DNA from: Acidilobaceae archaeon
GTDB lineage: Archaea; Thermoproteota; Thermoprotei_A; Sulfolobales; Acidilobaceae
Reading direction: 5' to 3'
Assembly (NCBI GenBank): GCA_026986415.1
Contig: JALSOR010000081.1
Span: 1-36,034 of the forward strand
DNA: 36,034 bases
Positions 18,152 through 27,403 of the stretch are shown piece after piece. The notes below the pieces were generated by a model that searched no databases, was not told the DNA's origin, and saw only the letters and a program-made list of their open reading frames with translations. The position numbers and the translations under genes are program-made. Positions within the stretch are counted from its first letter, which is position 1, and each line of letters starts with the position of its first letter.

Positions 18152-19039
18152 ATGAGGCCGGGTAAGGGGAGAGATAGGGGTAGGGGGAAGCCTCCCGAGC
18201 AGGCGCAGGCGTACCATCCGGCCCGGGAGGTGACAGCAATAGTCCTCGACTACTTCCCCGAAGGCTACTATGCGGACCCCCACAAGGAGCATAGGAATAA
18301 GCCTGTAGCGCAAGCGTTAGGTCTCAGATCATTCCTACTCTTAGACGGTATCCCTCTAGAACCTGTTGACAGTCTCGAGTATGTGAGCCTGGCAAGGGAG
18401 ATAGAGAGGACGCTCCCAGTCCCGGGTCCTGGCAGGGTTAGGGAGAAGACCTTCAAGCTTGCATGCATGCCGGGGGCTGACAAGAATATCTATTGTCTAC
18501 CGTTAAACGTCAGGGACCCTGCACTGGTACGCCTGCTTGCAGAGACTATAGAGTCTGAGAATCCTAAGGTTACAGTGGTTACCGATCTCAGGGCTTTGAA
18601 GAGTGTAGCCGCAGAGCGGGGGCTCCCGGACAAGATCCTTGTGGTCCCGAGGAGACCGTTAACCTTCAACGACCTGTCTGATTATGCTAAGAGTGTTCTG
18701 GAGGAGGCCGTGAAGAAGGTGATACGTGATAATGAGGATGTCTTCGTAGAGTTCTTTAACATTGCCGAGCCCATAAATATCCGCCTCCACAGCCTGAACC
18801 TGCTCAAAGGCATCGGTAGGAGGACCCTCCTACAGCTCATAGAGAAGAGGCCCTTCAAAAGCCTGGCGGAAGTCAAGAAGATTATACGTACAGACCCCGT
18901 AGAGAGCCTGGCAGAGAAAATACTGGAAGAGATCCGCGGGGAGGCAAAATACTATCTCTTCGTCCGCCCACCGCCCGGGGTCGAGGCCCCCTTCTTCAAC
19001 TACTATGAGGAGGCTCGAAAGAGGGCTAAGAGAAAGTGA
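18152..19039 (+). CDS. DUF655 family protein (OB-fold plus helix-hairpin-helix) with apparent internal insertion
   Basis: AIVLDYFPEGYYADPHKEHRNKPVAQALGLRSFLLLDGIP... and FVEFFNIAEPINIRLHSLNLLKGIGRRTLLQLIEKR-PFKSLAEV. The ORF extends to 18056 but conserved-looking sequence begins after ATG 18152. Confidence 0.85.
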   Translation: MRPGKGRDRGRGKPPEQAQAYHPAREVTAIVLDYFPEGYYADPHKEHRNKPVAQALGLRSFLLLDGIPLEPVDSLEYVSLAREIERTLPVPGPGRVREKTFKLACMPGADKNIYCLPLNVRDPALVRLLAETIESENPKVTVVTDLRALKSVAAERGLPDKILVVPRRPLTFNDLSDYAKSVLEEAVKKVIRDNEDVFVEFFNIAEPINIRLHSLNLLKGIGRRTLLQLIEKRPFKSLAEVKKIIRTDPVESLAEKILEEIRGEAKYYLFVRPPPGVEAPFFNYYEEARKRAKRK

Positions 19040-19869
19040 CATGCACTCCAAACCCGCTCCTCTACCCTAGAAGAGTTCTCGCTAGGATTGTAATGCAAAC
19101 CCTGGAGAGCAGTAGGCCACGCAAAAAGCTAGGACAAAGCTTCCTTGTGGACCCCCGAGGCTTCCAGGTTTTCAGGAAGGGTATAGATAGTGTGGGGTGC
19201 GCCGATACTATCATAGAGCTCGGGTCCGGCCCCGGCCTCCTATCAATGCTCATACTCAACAGTTGCAACGGCAAGCTATTATCGGTCGAGGTTGACCGCT
19301 GGCTCGCGTTCGCCTCATGGAAGAACTTGGGGTGCAACGGGAGAGTACAGGTGCTCGCAGGCGATGGGGTGCCGCTTATCGGCATGGCAAGACTCCTAGT
19401 CTCGAACACGCCCTACCATTTGACCGGGAGGATTATAGCTGAGGCTGCAAGGTCTGGCGCGCTCCCCGAGAAGATGGTTTTGGGCATGCAATCTGAAGTT
19501 GCGGAGAGGGTGGTCGCCCGGCCTGGATCCAGAAATTATGGTAGGCTAACAGTGATCTCAAAGCTTTTCTTCGATGTTGAAAAGGTAGGCGTTCTCGACA
19601 GGAGATGGTTCACACCCACGCCGAAGGTTGACGGCGCGGTCCTAGCTTTCAGGAGGAGATTGAGGTGGGAGGAGTGGATGGACGGCTTCGAGGCTTTCAC
19701 TGCCTGCATATTTTCCCAGCGTAACAGGCTTGCCGACAAGGTCCTGGCCAGGTGCTTGTCCACAAGTAGGGGCGCCTTCAGGGATCTTGCAGGGTTCCGG
19801 GTCAGGGATCTTCAGCCCGAGACCATATTAGAGGTGTACAGGGAGTGGGCTCTCGGAGCTTACAGCTAG
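19036..19869 (+). CDS. ksgA: 16S rRNA dimethyladenosine transferase (KsgA/Dim1)
   Basis: KKLGQSFLVDP, ELGSGPGLLSMLIL, SVEVD, NTPYHLTGRI, WFTPTPKVDGAVLAFRR. Confidence 0.93.
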   Translation: MTCTPNPLLYPRRVLARIVMQTLESSRPRKKLGQSFLVDPRGFQVFRKGIDSVGCADTIIELGSGPGLLSMLILNSCNGKLLSVEVDRWLAFASWKNLGCNGRVQVLAGDGVPLIGMARLLVSNTPYHLTGRIIAEAARSGALPEKMVLGMQSEVAERVVARPGSRNYGRLTVISKLFFDVEKVGVLDRRWFTPTPKVDGAVLAFRRRLRWEEWMDGFEAFTACIFSQRNRLADKVLARCLSTSRGAFRDLAGFRVRDLQPETILEVYREWALGAYS

Positions 19870-20456
19870 AGATAGGAGGTATACCTGTCTCGCTGAGCGT
19901 TGGAGACTGCACCTACCCTCCACTCGAAGATTCCCTCCTCGCTGTCAGGCTCTTGGAAAAACTGAAGGATGAGAATCGGACGTATGATAGGGTGCTGGAC
20001 CTGTGCACGGGCAGCGGCATACTAGGCCTGGCGGCAAGCATACTGTTCGGGCCTAAACTTCTAGCGGCTACAGACGTTTCACCATACGCGCTTAGCGACT
20101 CGAGGCTAAACCTTCCACGGACCGCTCTCGTGGTGGGATGCGACTGTGCAGACTGCCTGCTAGGGGAGTGGGACCTGGTAGTTGTTAACCCCCCATACCT
20201 CCCAGAGGAGGAGTATATGGTTAGGGATGGATGTGGCGGTTACAGTGAGAGGTCCTGGTCTGGTGGGAGGAGGCTGCTGGAGAAGTGCTGTGTCGAGAGT
20301 ACAAGTCTTGGAAGAGAGATTGTTTTCGTCTATAGTAGCCTGTCACCGTTCAACATTGAAGAGTGCCTCAAGAATAGAGGGTTCCGTATTGACAGGAGGT
20401 TATCTGAGAAGTTCTTCATGGAGGAGGTTATCGCCGTGCATGCGGTCCGCTCGTAG
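19845..20456 (+). CDS. HemK/PrmC-type glutamine (release factor) methyltransferase
   Basis: PPLEDSLLAVRLLEKL, VLDLCTGSGILGLAAS, ATDVSPYAL, VVVNPPYLPEEE; GTG start overlaps ksgA. Confidence 0.88.
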   Translation: MGSRSLQLEIGGIPVSLSVGDCTYPPLEDSLLAVRLLEKLKDENRTYDRVLDLCTGSGILGLAASILFGPKLLAATDVSPYALSDSRLNLPRTALVVGCDCADCLLGEWDLVVVNPPYLPEEEYMVRDGCGGYSERSWSGGRRLLEKCCVESTSLGREIVFVYSSLSPFNIEECLKNRGFRIDRRLSEKFFMEEVIAVHAVRS

Positions 20457-20468
20457 GGGGAGGCTTTA

Positions 20469-21203
20469 ATGGACAGGCTCAGGCTTGTGCTGGTTGGTGT
20501 TGAGGGTCCCGTTAACCTTGGGATGATAGCTAGGCTTTCCGATAATTTCGACGTTGACGAGCTATACCTTGTTAATCCCAAGGCCAGCCTAGAAGAAGCT
20601 AAAAGATACGCCGTGCACGCCGCGTACAGGCTAGACACGGCGACCATTGTAGAATCGCTAGAACAGGCTATTAGCGATGTTAGACTCTCGATTTGCACGA
20701 GCGCTAAGACGAGCCAGACAAGCATTCTCCGCGAGCCAATCACGCCCTGGGAGGCCGCCGAGATAGCGGCTGCAACCCCTGGAACGGTCGCGATCGTCAT
20801 GGGTAGAGAGAGCGTTGGCCTAACAAGAAGCGAGCTGGCACGGTGCGGGCTCCTCGCCACAATACCTGCCAGCAGCAGATATCCCGTCTTGAACCTTGCA
20901 AACGCGACCGCCATTATGCTGTACGAGTTCTACAAGGCGCGCCGTGGCGGCCCGGCCAGCGGGGAGCCTGTTAGCAGCGATGATCTACGCCTGCTATCGG
21001 CATATGCGAGAGCTCTTGCAGAGTCTACGATTAGCGATAATAGAAAGCTGTGGGAGGCGGCGGTTTCCCTCGAGAGGATAGCGCTTAAGAGTCCCACGAG
21101 AAGGCGTGAGATTAAACTGGTAATCTACCTGCTCGCAAAGGCATGCAGGAGGATAGAGGGCTGTGAGGAGAAAGTATCTCGCTACCTGCAACCCGGGGCT
21201 TGA
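20469..21203 (+). CDS. SPOUT-type tRNA 2'-O-methyltransferase (TrmJ-like)
   Basis: LVLVGVEGPVNLGMIARL, VAIVMGRESVGLTRSELARC, PASSRYPVLNLANATAIMLYE. Confidence 0.92.
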   Translation: MDRLRLVLVGVEGPVNLGMIARLSDNFDVDELYLVNPKASLEEAKRYAVHAAYRLDTATIVESLEQAISDVRLSICTSAKTSQTSILREPITPWEAAEIAAATPGTVAIVMGRESVGLTRSELARCGLLATIPASSRYPVLNLANATAIMLYEFYKARRGGPASGEPVSSDDLRLLSAYARALAESTISDNRKLWEAAVSLERIALKSPTRRREIKLVIYLLAKACRRIEGCEEKVSRYLQPGA

Positions 21204-22230
21204 GGATGTAACAGCTGAGGAGGTGGGATCTGTACTTCCCGGCTCGCGGATAGTTGAGGTCCGAGACAAGAGGGGCCGGGTCGTCTTCGAGTCTCCTTAC
21301 GGGGAGAAATGGCTCGCCTCGCTCTACACATTGAGAAGCACGCACAGTATATCCCTGTTACTTCTAGAGGCGAGGGTTGGGAAGGATAGGGGTGCGCTCG
21401 CCAAGATAAGAGATCTCAGCAGGAGCAGTGGGGCGGCAAGGCTTATCCCGGAGGGTGCCAGCTTCGCTGTTAGGGCTGAAAGGATAGGTGAGGGGCACGA
21501 GTATACGAGTATTGATATTGCGAGGTATGCTGGGGACGGGATAGGGGCCGCATACGAGGAGGTGTATGGTGTCAAGCCTCTCGTAAGGCTCGGGGCTCCC
21601 AGCATTGTTTTCCACGCAGAGGTTGACGATGAAATATTCAGGCTCGGAGTTCTCATTGCCGGCGAGAAGAGCATGCACAGGCGGGGCTACCGGGTCTACG
21701 ACCATCCTGCCGCTCTCAAGCCGACAATAGCTTACGGCCTGCTCAGGCTGGCAGGGGCGAGGGATGGGTCCACAATAATGGATCCCATGTGTGGCGGGGG
21801 GACCGTTGCGATCGAGGCCGCGCTACTCTTCGAATCGCCAGAGTCTATCATATGTGTGGACAAGAGTCCCCGCCATATCCGGGGCGCTGTTCTAAACAGT
21901 ATGGCAGCCAGGGTCTCTAGCAGGATAAGATTCCTGGTCCACGACGCTACCAGGCTGGAAGAGAAGATTAGCCCTGGCAGTGTCGACTACGTAGCCAGCA
22001 ACCCGCCTTACGGTATTAGGCTCGGGGACCCGTGGAGTGTGAGACGCCTATACGACAGGTTCCTGCCGAGCCTCCACCGCGTCATGAAGGGCGGGGGTAG
22101 GGCCTCTATTATCACGGCTGACAGCGAGTATTTTGAGAAGGCCGCCAGGAGGGCAGGGTTTAGAGTCCTACACGCGAGGAAGGTACGGCACGGCGACCTA
22201 TGGGCTAGCGTCCTAGTCCTAGAAGCATAG
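21163..22230 (+). CDS. THUMP-domain tRNA guanine-N2 methyltransferase (Trm14-like)
   Basis: YLATCNPGLEDVTAEEV, LRLAGARDGSTIMDPMCGGGTVAIEAALL, YVASNPPYGIRLG. Confidence 0.9.
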   Translation: MRRKYLATCNPGLEDVTAEEVGSVLPGSRIVEVRDKRGRVVFESPYGEKWLASLYTLRSTHSISLLLLEARVGKDRGALAKIRDLSRSSGAARLIPEGASFAVRAERIGEGHEYTSIDIARYAGDGIGAAYEEVYGVKPLVRLGAPSIVFHAEVDDEIFRLGVLIAGEKSMHRRGYRVYDHPAALKPTIAYGLLRLAGARDGSTIMDPMCGGGTVAIEAALLFESPESIICVDKSPRHIRGAVLNSMAARVSSRIRFLVHDATRLEEKISPGSVDYVASNPPYGIRLGDPWSVRRLYDRFLPSLHRVMKGGGRASIITADSEYFEKAARRAGFRVLHARKVRHGDLWASVLVLEA

Positions 22231-22291
22231 CTTATAATGGCCCTAGCCCTATAACCATGCTGGAGTTGGAAGCTGGAGAGCGTGTTGAGCC

Positions 22292-22804
22292 ATGCCCTTG
22301 AGACCGGCTAGGTGCTATACACATTTCAGCGGTCCCCCCTACACGAGAAAGGAGTACATCCACGGCGTCCCCCAGCCCAAGATAACAAAGTTCGAAATGG
22401 GTAACAGGGAGATGATGGAGAAGGCGGAGGTTAAAGGGGAGCTCATAGCAGTAGAAGCCGGGCAGATCCGCCATAACGCGCTCGAAGCCGCTAGGATCGC
22501 CGTCAACAAGTATCTCAGCAGCACCGCGGGAGACGCCAACTTCTATTTCAGGATCAGGGTATACCCGCACCATGTGCTGCGCGAGAACAAGATGATGGCG
22601 TTCGCCGGTGCAGACCGACTCCAGGACGGCATGAGGCAGGCTTTCGGGAAGCCCGTCGGGACCGCGGCTAGAGTATACCCAGGCCATATAATACTGGAGG
22701 TTTGGGGCCTGAAGAGGCATATCGAGAACATAAAAGAAGCCCTACGCCGCGGCGGAGATAAGATGCCCATACCCACCAGGATCGTGATAAGAGAGCTACA
22801 GTAA
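22292..22804 (+). CDS. rpl10e: Ribosomal protein uL16 (L10e)
   Basis: [38 protein letters not shown]...[24 protein letters not shown]. Confidence 0.97.
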   Translation: MPLRPARCYTHFSGPPYTRKEYIHGVPQPKITKFEMGNREMMEKAEVKGELIAVEAGQIRHNALEAARIAVNKYLSSTAGDANFYFRIRVYPHHVLRENKMMAFAGADRLQDGMRQAFGKPVGTAARVYPGHIILEVWGLKRHIENIKEALRRGGDKMPIPTRIVIRELQ

Positions 22805-23021
22805 GGGGGACTGCAGCCTCCAAGCCCGGACACGGCCATCCTTTTATTTGCAGTTGGCCCGATCCACTATCACCTTTCCGGACCCTAACAATCCGCACTG
22901 TTATAGGGGGAGGACCCTTTACACTCCTCGTATGCACTGCTAGCCTTGGGCTGGAGTGCACAGATTAATGCTCTGGAATTCCCGGTTCTCTTCTCCGGGT
23001 ATAGTGCTTGGACTGGTGTTG

Positions 23022-23741
23022 GGCGTGAATGGCTGGAATACTAGATTAGTGGTGGCAGCGCTTATCATAATAGTTCTACTATCTGGAGTAGTAATACTTG
23101 TTAATAATAAGTCGAATAATAATACTAGCAGCATAAGCCCAAAGCAAAACGAGACAACCCCACCCACAGCGTGCAGGGCAGGCTGGGCTCGCAACAGGAC
23201 AGTAATCGTTTCAGGGCTGGACCTTGGAAACGTCTACTATACTATACCTAAGGGCGAAGGCAAGGTTCTAGTCTATAAAACACTCCTGCAATTCCTAACA
23301 GCCGAGAGCATTCTGCCAGCAAACTCCTCCCTCTCAGGGCTCAAGACCCTACTGTCAGAGAACAGCACACTAGCAAAGATCGCATCCCTAGCGGGCAATA
23401 CCAGTATTGTTTCCAGGACAGTAGTGAGCCCGACAGAGGGCTACGAGATACTACTGCCCGAAGGCAAGACTCCCGACTGTATAAAGCCTGGATTGAAAGC
23501 CCTCTACCCGAGAGATTACCTCAAGCTTAAACTAGAGTTCGCCGGGTACAGTAAGATACCATACCCCAGCCCCAACTGGTCATACTATAACCAGAGCCTG
23601 CCCGCCTGGTACGTTATCGGGCCCGACGGCAAGATGTTCTCAACGATATGGGTAGACCCGCAGCTGGGCGTGATAGTCGCTGAGAAGGACCCGTATACCC
23701 TGCACATCTGGGCCCTTATCACTATACAGGTGGGAGGCTAG
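23022..23741 (+). CDS. Hypothetical N-terminally membrane-anchored extracytoplasmic protein (start uncertain within ORF 22956-23741)
   Basis: NGWNTRLVVAALIIIVLLSGVVILVNN signal anchor followed by an Asn/Ser/Thr-rich ectodomain with several N-x-S/T sequons. Confidence 0.65.
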   Translation, partial: GVNGWNTRLVVAALIIIVLLSGVVILVNNKSNNNTSSISPKQNETTPPTACRAGWARNRTVIVSGLDLGNVYYTIPKGEGKVLVYKTLLQFLTAESILPANSSLSGLKTLLSENSTLAKIASLAGNTSIVSRTVVSPTEGYEILLPEGKTPDCIKPGLKALYPRDYLKLKLEFAGYSKIPYPSPNWSYYNQSLPAWYVIGPDGKMFSTIWVDPQLGVIVAEKDPYTLHIWALITIQVGG

Positions 23742-23743
23742 CA

Positions 23744-24790
23744 GTGATGGCACTGGAAGGCTGCGGAGATCTTCCCTACCAGTTAGACTTCTCCCCGCTA
23801 GAACAGGTGGGTTTCACCCCTTCAACCGTGGTCGTACAGCTTCCCCCAGGACTTAAACAGTACTCTACAACAATAGCCGAGTGCATATCTAAGATCACGG
23901 GGTGGAAGAACATAATACTGCATGGGGATCCAAGCTACGGGGCGTGCGACCTCTCCTACCCGGAGCTCTCAACAGTACTCGGCGCCGACCTAATAGTGCA
24001 TGTAGGACACACACCGTATCCTAAGAGTCTATCCCCTACTGTTGAGCCGGGAGGGCGCCCCCGAATAGTCTATGTTCCCGCAAAAAGCAAGACAAGCATA
24101 TCCGAGGATGCCGCCGCCAGGGCCGCGGAAATACTCTCACCGAACGCTAGACGTGTGGGGCTAACCAGTACGGTCCAGCACGCACACCTTCTCCCCGCTC
24201 TAGCGTCAATGCTCATGAATCATGGGCTCGAAACTGTACTACCCCGAGGGAGGCCCCCATACTTCCTGCCCGGCCAGGTCTTAGGGTGCGATTACACTAC
24301 AGCCCTAGCTGCCGGCCCGGTTGACGCCTACATATTCCTGGGCGGGGGGTTCTTCCACCCGCTCGGGCTCTATCTCGCCACGAGGAAGCAGGTAGTACAG
24401 GTCGACCCCTACAGTTCTACTGTTAGAGACGTGACCCCAGATGCTGAGCGCGTGTACAAGGTCAGGCTCTACAAGGTGTCGCAGGCGTTCGACGCTAGAG
24501 TGTGGGGGATTATTGTTGGGCTCAAAACCGGCCAGTACAGGCCGATGTTAATAAGGAGGATAACAAGACTGGTAGAGGAGAAGGGGGCGAAATACAGTCT
24601 AATAGCGTTCGAAAGGGTAACCCTCCAAGAACTGCGCGATATCGCAACACAATACGACGCCTTCGTAGTGACAAGCTGTCCCCGGCTGCCCATAGACGAT
24701 CTCTCACACTGCGAGAAGCCCGTGCTCACCCCGGGCGAGGCCAGGATGGCCCTGTCAGGAAGGCTCGAACCCTACCTTTTCCCCTGGTGA
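23744..24790 (+). CDS. dph2: Diphthamide biosynthesis protein Dph2
   Basis: VVVQLPPGLKQY, HGDPSYGACDLSYPELSTVLGADLIVHVGHTPYPKS, VVTSCPRLPIDD; three conserved Cys positions. Confidence 0.95.
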   Translation: MMALEGCGDLPYQLDFSPLEQVGFTPSTVVVQLPPGLKQYSTTIAECISKITGWKNIILHGDPSYGACDLSYPELSTVLGADLIVHVGHTPYPKSLSPTVEPGGRPRIVYVPAKSKTSISEDAAARAAEILSPNARRVGLTSTVQHAHLLPALASMLMNHGLETVLPRGRPPYFLPGQVLGCDYTTALAAGPVDAYIFLGGGFFHPLGLYLATRKQVVQVDPYSSTVRDVTPDAERVYKVRLYKVSQAFDARVWGIIVGLKTGQYRPMLIRRITRLVEEKGAKYSLIAFERVTLQELRDIATQYDAFVVTSCPRLPIDDLSHCEKPVLTPGEARMALSGRLEPYLFPW

Positions 24791-25440
24791 TGCTAGCGAT
24801 GGAGCCCCGCCTTAATCTAGGCAGGCTGTCAATCCTGGTGGAGCGTTGCACGCCTCCGATCCCGGCGCCTAGAAGGGATTTAGAGCAGTACACGACTCCT
24901 GGAGAGATAGCCGCGGTTATAGCCTGGGATGCCCTCCTGAGGGGCTACCTCGACAGTTCAAGCAGGATTCTAGACCTTGGATCCGGCACTGGGAGGCTAT
25001 CGCTCGCCCTCCTCTATGTGGGGGCGGGGCTCGTGGTGGGTATTGATGCCGATCCCAGACTGCTGAGGATCTCTAGTAAAGCATTATCTACGGCAGGATT
25101 TAACGGTAGATACCAGCCCGTCCACTACTATGTTTCTAGGAGGGCGGGGCTCCCCGTGGAGAAGGGTTCAATCGATATTATAGTTTCGAACCCTCCCTTC
25201 GGCGTGTGGAAGAGAGGGGCGGACACTGTCTTCCTACGTGCAGGGTTCGAGCTGGAACCCAGGGTTTTCTACGCTATTCTTAAGGCCGGCAACCTTGACT
25301 ATCATACTAGGATAGCGGGAGAGCACGGGTATAGGGTCAGGCTGCTAGGAAGGCACGTGTTCCCTATCCCGGCCTCTATGATGCACCATAGGAGTAGGAT
25401 CAGGAGGGTTGATGTAGATGTTGTCGCGTTCGAACGTTGA
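24790..25440 (+). CDS. METTL5-like N6-adenine methyltransferase (COG2263 type)
   Basis: LEQYTTPGEIAAVIAWDA, ILDLGSGTGRLSLALL, VSNPPFGVWKRGADTVFL; ATG overlaps the dph2 stop (ATGA), so the track start at 24502 is too far upstream. Confidence 0.9.
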   Translation: MLAMEPRLNLGRLSILVERCTPPIPAPRRDLEQYTTPGEIAAVIAWDALLRGYLDSSSRILDLGSGTGRLSLALLYVGAGLVVGIDADPRLLRISSKALSTAGFNGRYQPVHYYVSRRAGLPVEKGSIDIIVSNPPFGVWKRGADTVFLRAGFELEPRVFYAILKAGNLDYHTRIAGEHGYRVRLLGRHVFPIPASMMHHRSRIRRVDVDVVAFER

Positions 25441-26056
25441 AGAGAGGCCTGTCGCGCCGGGGGACGCTCTGGGAACTATTGAAGAGTATGATGCCGGCCC
25501 GGGAACTTATGCCGGCGTGGATGGCATCATAAGGGCGGCTGTCGCGGGGACAGCTGTTATAGATATGACTGCTAGGATCGTCACGGTCAAACCCGTCAGA
25601 AACCTGAAGCTACCCAGGGCTGGAAGCGACGTTCTAGGAGTTGTTACAAGTGTTCGACACGATGTCGTATTGTTAGATCTCTTCGCCGCTGTCACCTTGA
25701 AACCTGTGCCGAGATTCCTGTACGAGTTTCCTAGCAGGCTCTCCGGCGCTGTGACCATAGCTAATATTGCCGAGGAATACGTGAAGGACATATACGACTA
25801 TTACAGGCCTGGAGACATCGTCCTTGCCAGAACTCTTAACTCGTCAACCCCCTACCACTTGACTACGAGGGGCCCCCAATACGGAGTCCTATACGCCCGG
25901 TGTAGCGTTTGCGGGGCCATAATGGAGCCTGTCAACAACAGGATGATGAGATGCCCCAAGTGTAGGAGGACGGAGAAGAGAAAAGTCTCATCCCTGGCAG
26001 GATCACGCCTCCTATCAATTAACGTCCGATACGGCCTCCAGATAACCTATAGCTAA
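25418..26056 (+). CDS. csl4: Exosome RNA-binding subunit Csl4
   Basis: VAPGDALGTIEEYDAGPGTY, S1-like domain, C-terminal zinc ribbon CSVCGAIM...MRCPKC. Confidence 0.93.
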   Translation: MLSRSNVEERPVAPGDALGTIEEYDAGPGTYAGVDGIIRAAVAGTAVIDMTARIVTVKPVRNLKLPRAGSDVLGVVTSVRHDVVLLDLFAAVTLKPVPRFLYEFPSRLSGAVTIANIAEEYVKDIYDYYRPGDIVLARTLNSSTPYHLTTRGPQYGVLYARCSVCGAIMEPVNNRMMRCPKCRRTEKRKVSSLAGSRLLSINVRYGLQITYS

Positions 26057-26101
26057 ACCTCTAGCGGCCGTTCCCCCGCAGAGGAGTGATGGTGCAGGCG
26101 C

Positions 26102-26746
26102 ATGGCTAGGCGGAAAATCCTTGTTGTCAGGATACCTCCCTCCGCAAGGGGGGAGCTAGAAAAGTTCCTTGAGAGGCTCGAAGAGTCCGTGTATGCCGAC
26201 ACTGTAGTGGCTAGGGTGAGCGGCGACTATGTGAGGCTCTACATGTATGGTAGCAGCACTGCGATAGAGAGGTCTGTTAGAAACGTTAGAAGGATACTGA
26301 GAGAGTACAGCGTGCCCAGAAGGGGGAGACTGAAATACTACAGTCTCCGTGGACTCTCCAGGGCTGCCGGCACCGCAATACCTGGCGATGTACTCGAGGC
26401 CATACTAAAAACACGGGGACACAAGGCGGAACTCTCAGACGATAGGATCGGAACCGACGCTCCCGAAAACACTGTTTACGCTGCCGCACAGCTAGTCGGC
26501 GATGCTATCCGAGAGACAGAGAGGCTGCATGCGACGAGAACCTGTAAGAAGCTGGTTGTAGCCGCCAAAGCGCTTGTCCCCCACCTAACATATAAGGATA
26601 TCATTGAGAGGGCGATAGAGAATGGCGTCGCCGCTGAGGACAATGAGGGTAAATGCCATGTCATAGGCGACTGGAGGGAAGCCCTAAAAATGCTCTATAA
26701 ACAATACGCTGGGAGTGGTGTAGAGTATGGTTTTGAAGGAGATTAG
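26102..26746 (+). CDS. Conserved archaeal protein of unknown function (DUF2067-like)
   Basis: Position between csl4 and rpoL and overall length/composition fit; family call from memory only. Confidence 0.7.
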   Translation: MARRKILVVRIPPSARGELEKFLERLEESVYADTVVARVSGDYVRLYMYGSSTAIERSVRNVRRILREYSVPRRGRLKYYSLRGLSRAAGTAIPGDVLEAILKTRGHKAELSDDRIGTDAPENTVYAAAQLVGDAIRETERLHATRTCKKLVVAAKALVPHLTYKDIIERAIENGVAAEDNEGKCHVIGDWREALKMLYKQYAGSGVEYGFEGD

Positions 26747-27044
26747 ATCGGTTGGAGACGGAGAGTACGAGATCGAATTCGAGGGGGAAGACGATACCCT
26801 AGGAAACCTTCTAGCCTCGTACCTTGAAGATATGGAGGGGGTACGCCTGGCATACTATAAGAGGCCTCACCCGCTCGAGGAGCGGATAATACTCTACGTG
26901 AAGCTCGAGGAGGGCCGCGATATCAAGGATCTATTGAGACGTACTCTAGAATTAATACTTAGAGATATCGACGATCTCCACTCGAAGTACATTGAAGCCC
27001 TCCCACCCGACGTCAAATCGAGGCTGGAAGAATCCAAAATATAA
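26727..27044 (+). CDS. rpoL: RNA polymerase subunit Rpo11 (RpoL)
   Basis: YEIEFEGEDDTLGNLLASYLEDMEGVRLAYYKRPHPLEERIILYVK. Confidence 0.93.
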   Translation: MVLKEIRSVGDGEYEIEFEGEDDTLGNLLASYLEDMEGVRLAYYKRPHPLEERIILYVKLEEGRDIKDLLRRTLELILRDIDDLHSKYIEALPPDVKSRLEESKI

Positions 27045-27056
27045 GGGTTAAAAGGT

Positions 27057-27338
27057 TTGAAGCGGGAGACAAGGGTTCTCGTATCCTCCTGTTCCAGTAT
27101 AGGATGCGTAGCCCTAATAGTTAGGGGGGAAGGGCTCGACAGGATCATCGCCGGGAAGAGCTGCGAGGACCTCTGTAGAAGGCTCAGGGAAACGGGATTG
27201 ATCGGCGAGCTCAGATACTATGAGGGCACATGCTCCTGCGGTTTGACCTCCCTCCCGGGATCCACGGGCAGGCTAGACGAGGCGGCCGGGCTCGCCCTAT
27301 CATTAGAGGAGTGGTTCCCTCTAGCGTTCGACCCCTAA
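27057..27338 (+). CDS. Small cysteine-rich hypothetical protein
   Basis: 93 aa with SSCSSIGC, KSCEDLC and GTCSCG; collinear and closely spaced after rpoL. Confidence 0.65.
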   Translation: MKRETRVLVSSCSSIGCVALIVRGEGLDRIIAGKSCEDLCRRLRETGLIGELRYYEGTCSCGLTSLPGSTGRLDEAAGLALSLEEWFPLAFDP

Positions 27339-27403
27339 ACGTCTAGACCGTCTATTGCTAACCGTTTTAAACCTGGACCTCCAATATTCGACTGTGGGCT
27401 TCA

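Noticed and set aside
24502-24789. N-terminal extension of the METTL5-like ORF
   Set aside because: Overlaps the conserved Dph2 C-terminus in another frame; ATG at 24790 overlapping the dph2 stop is a better start.
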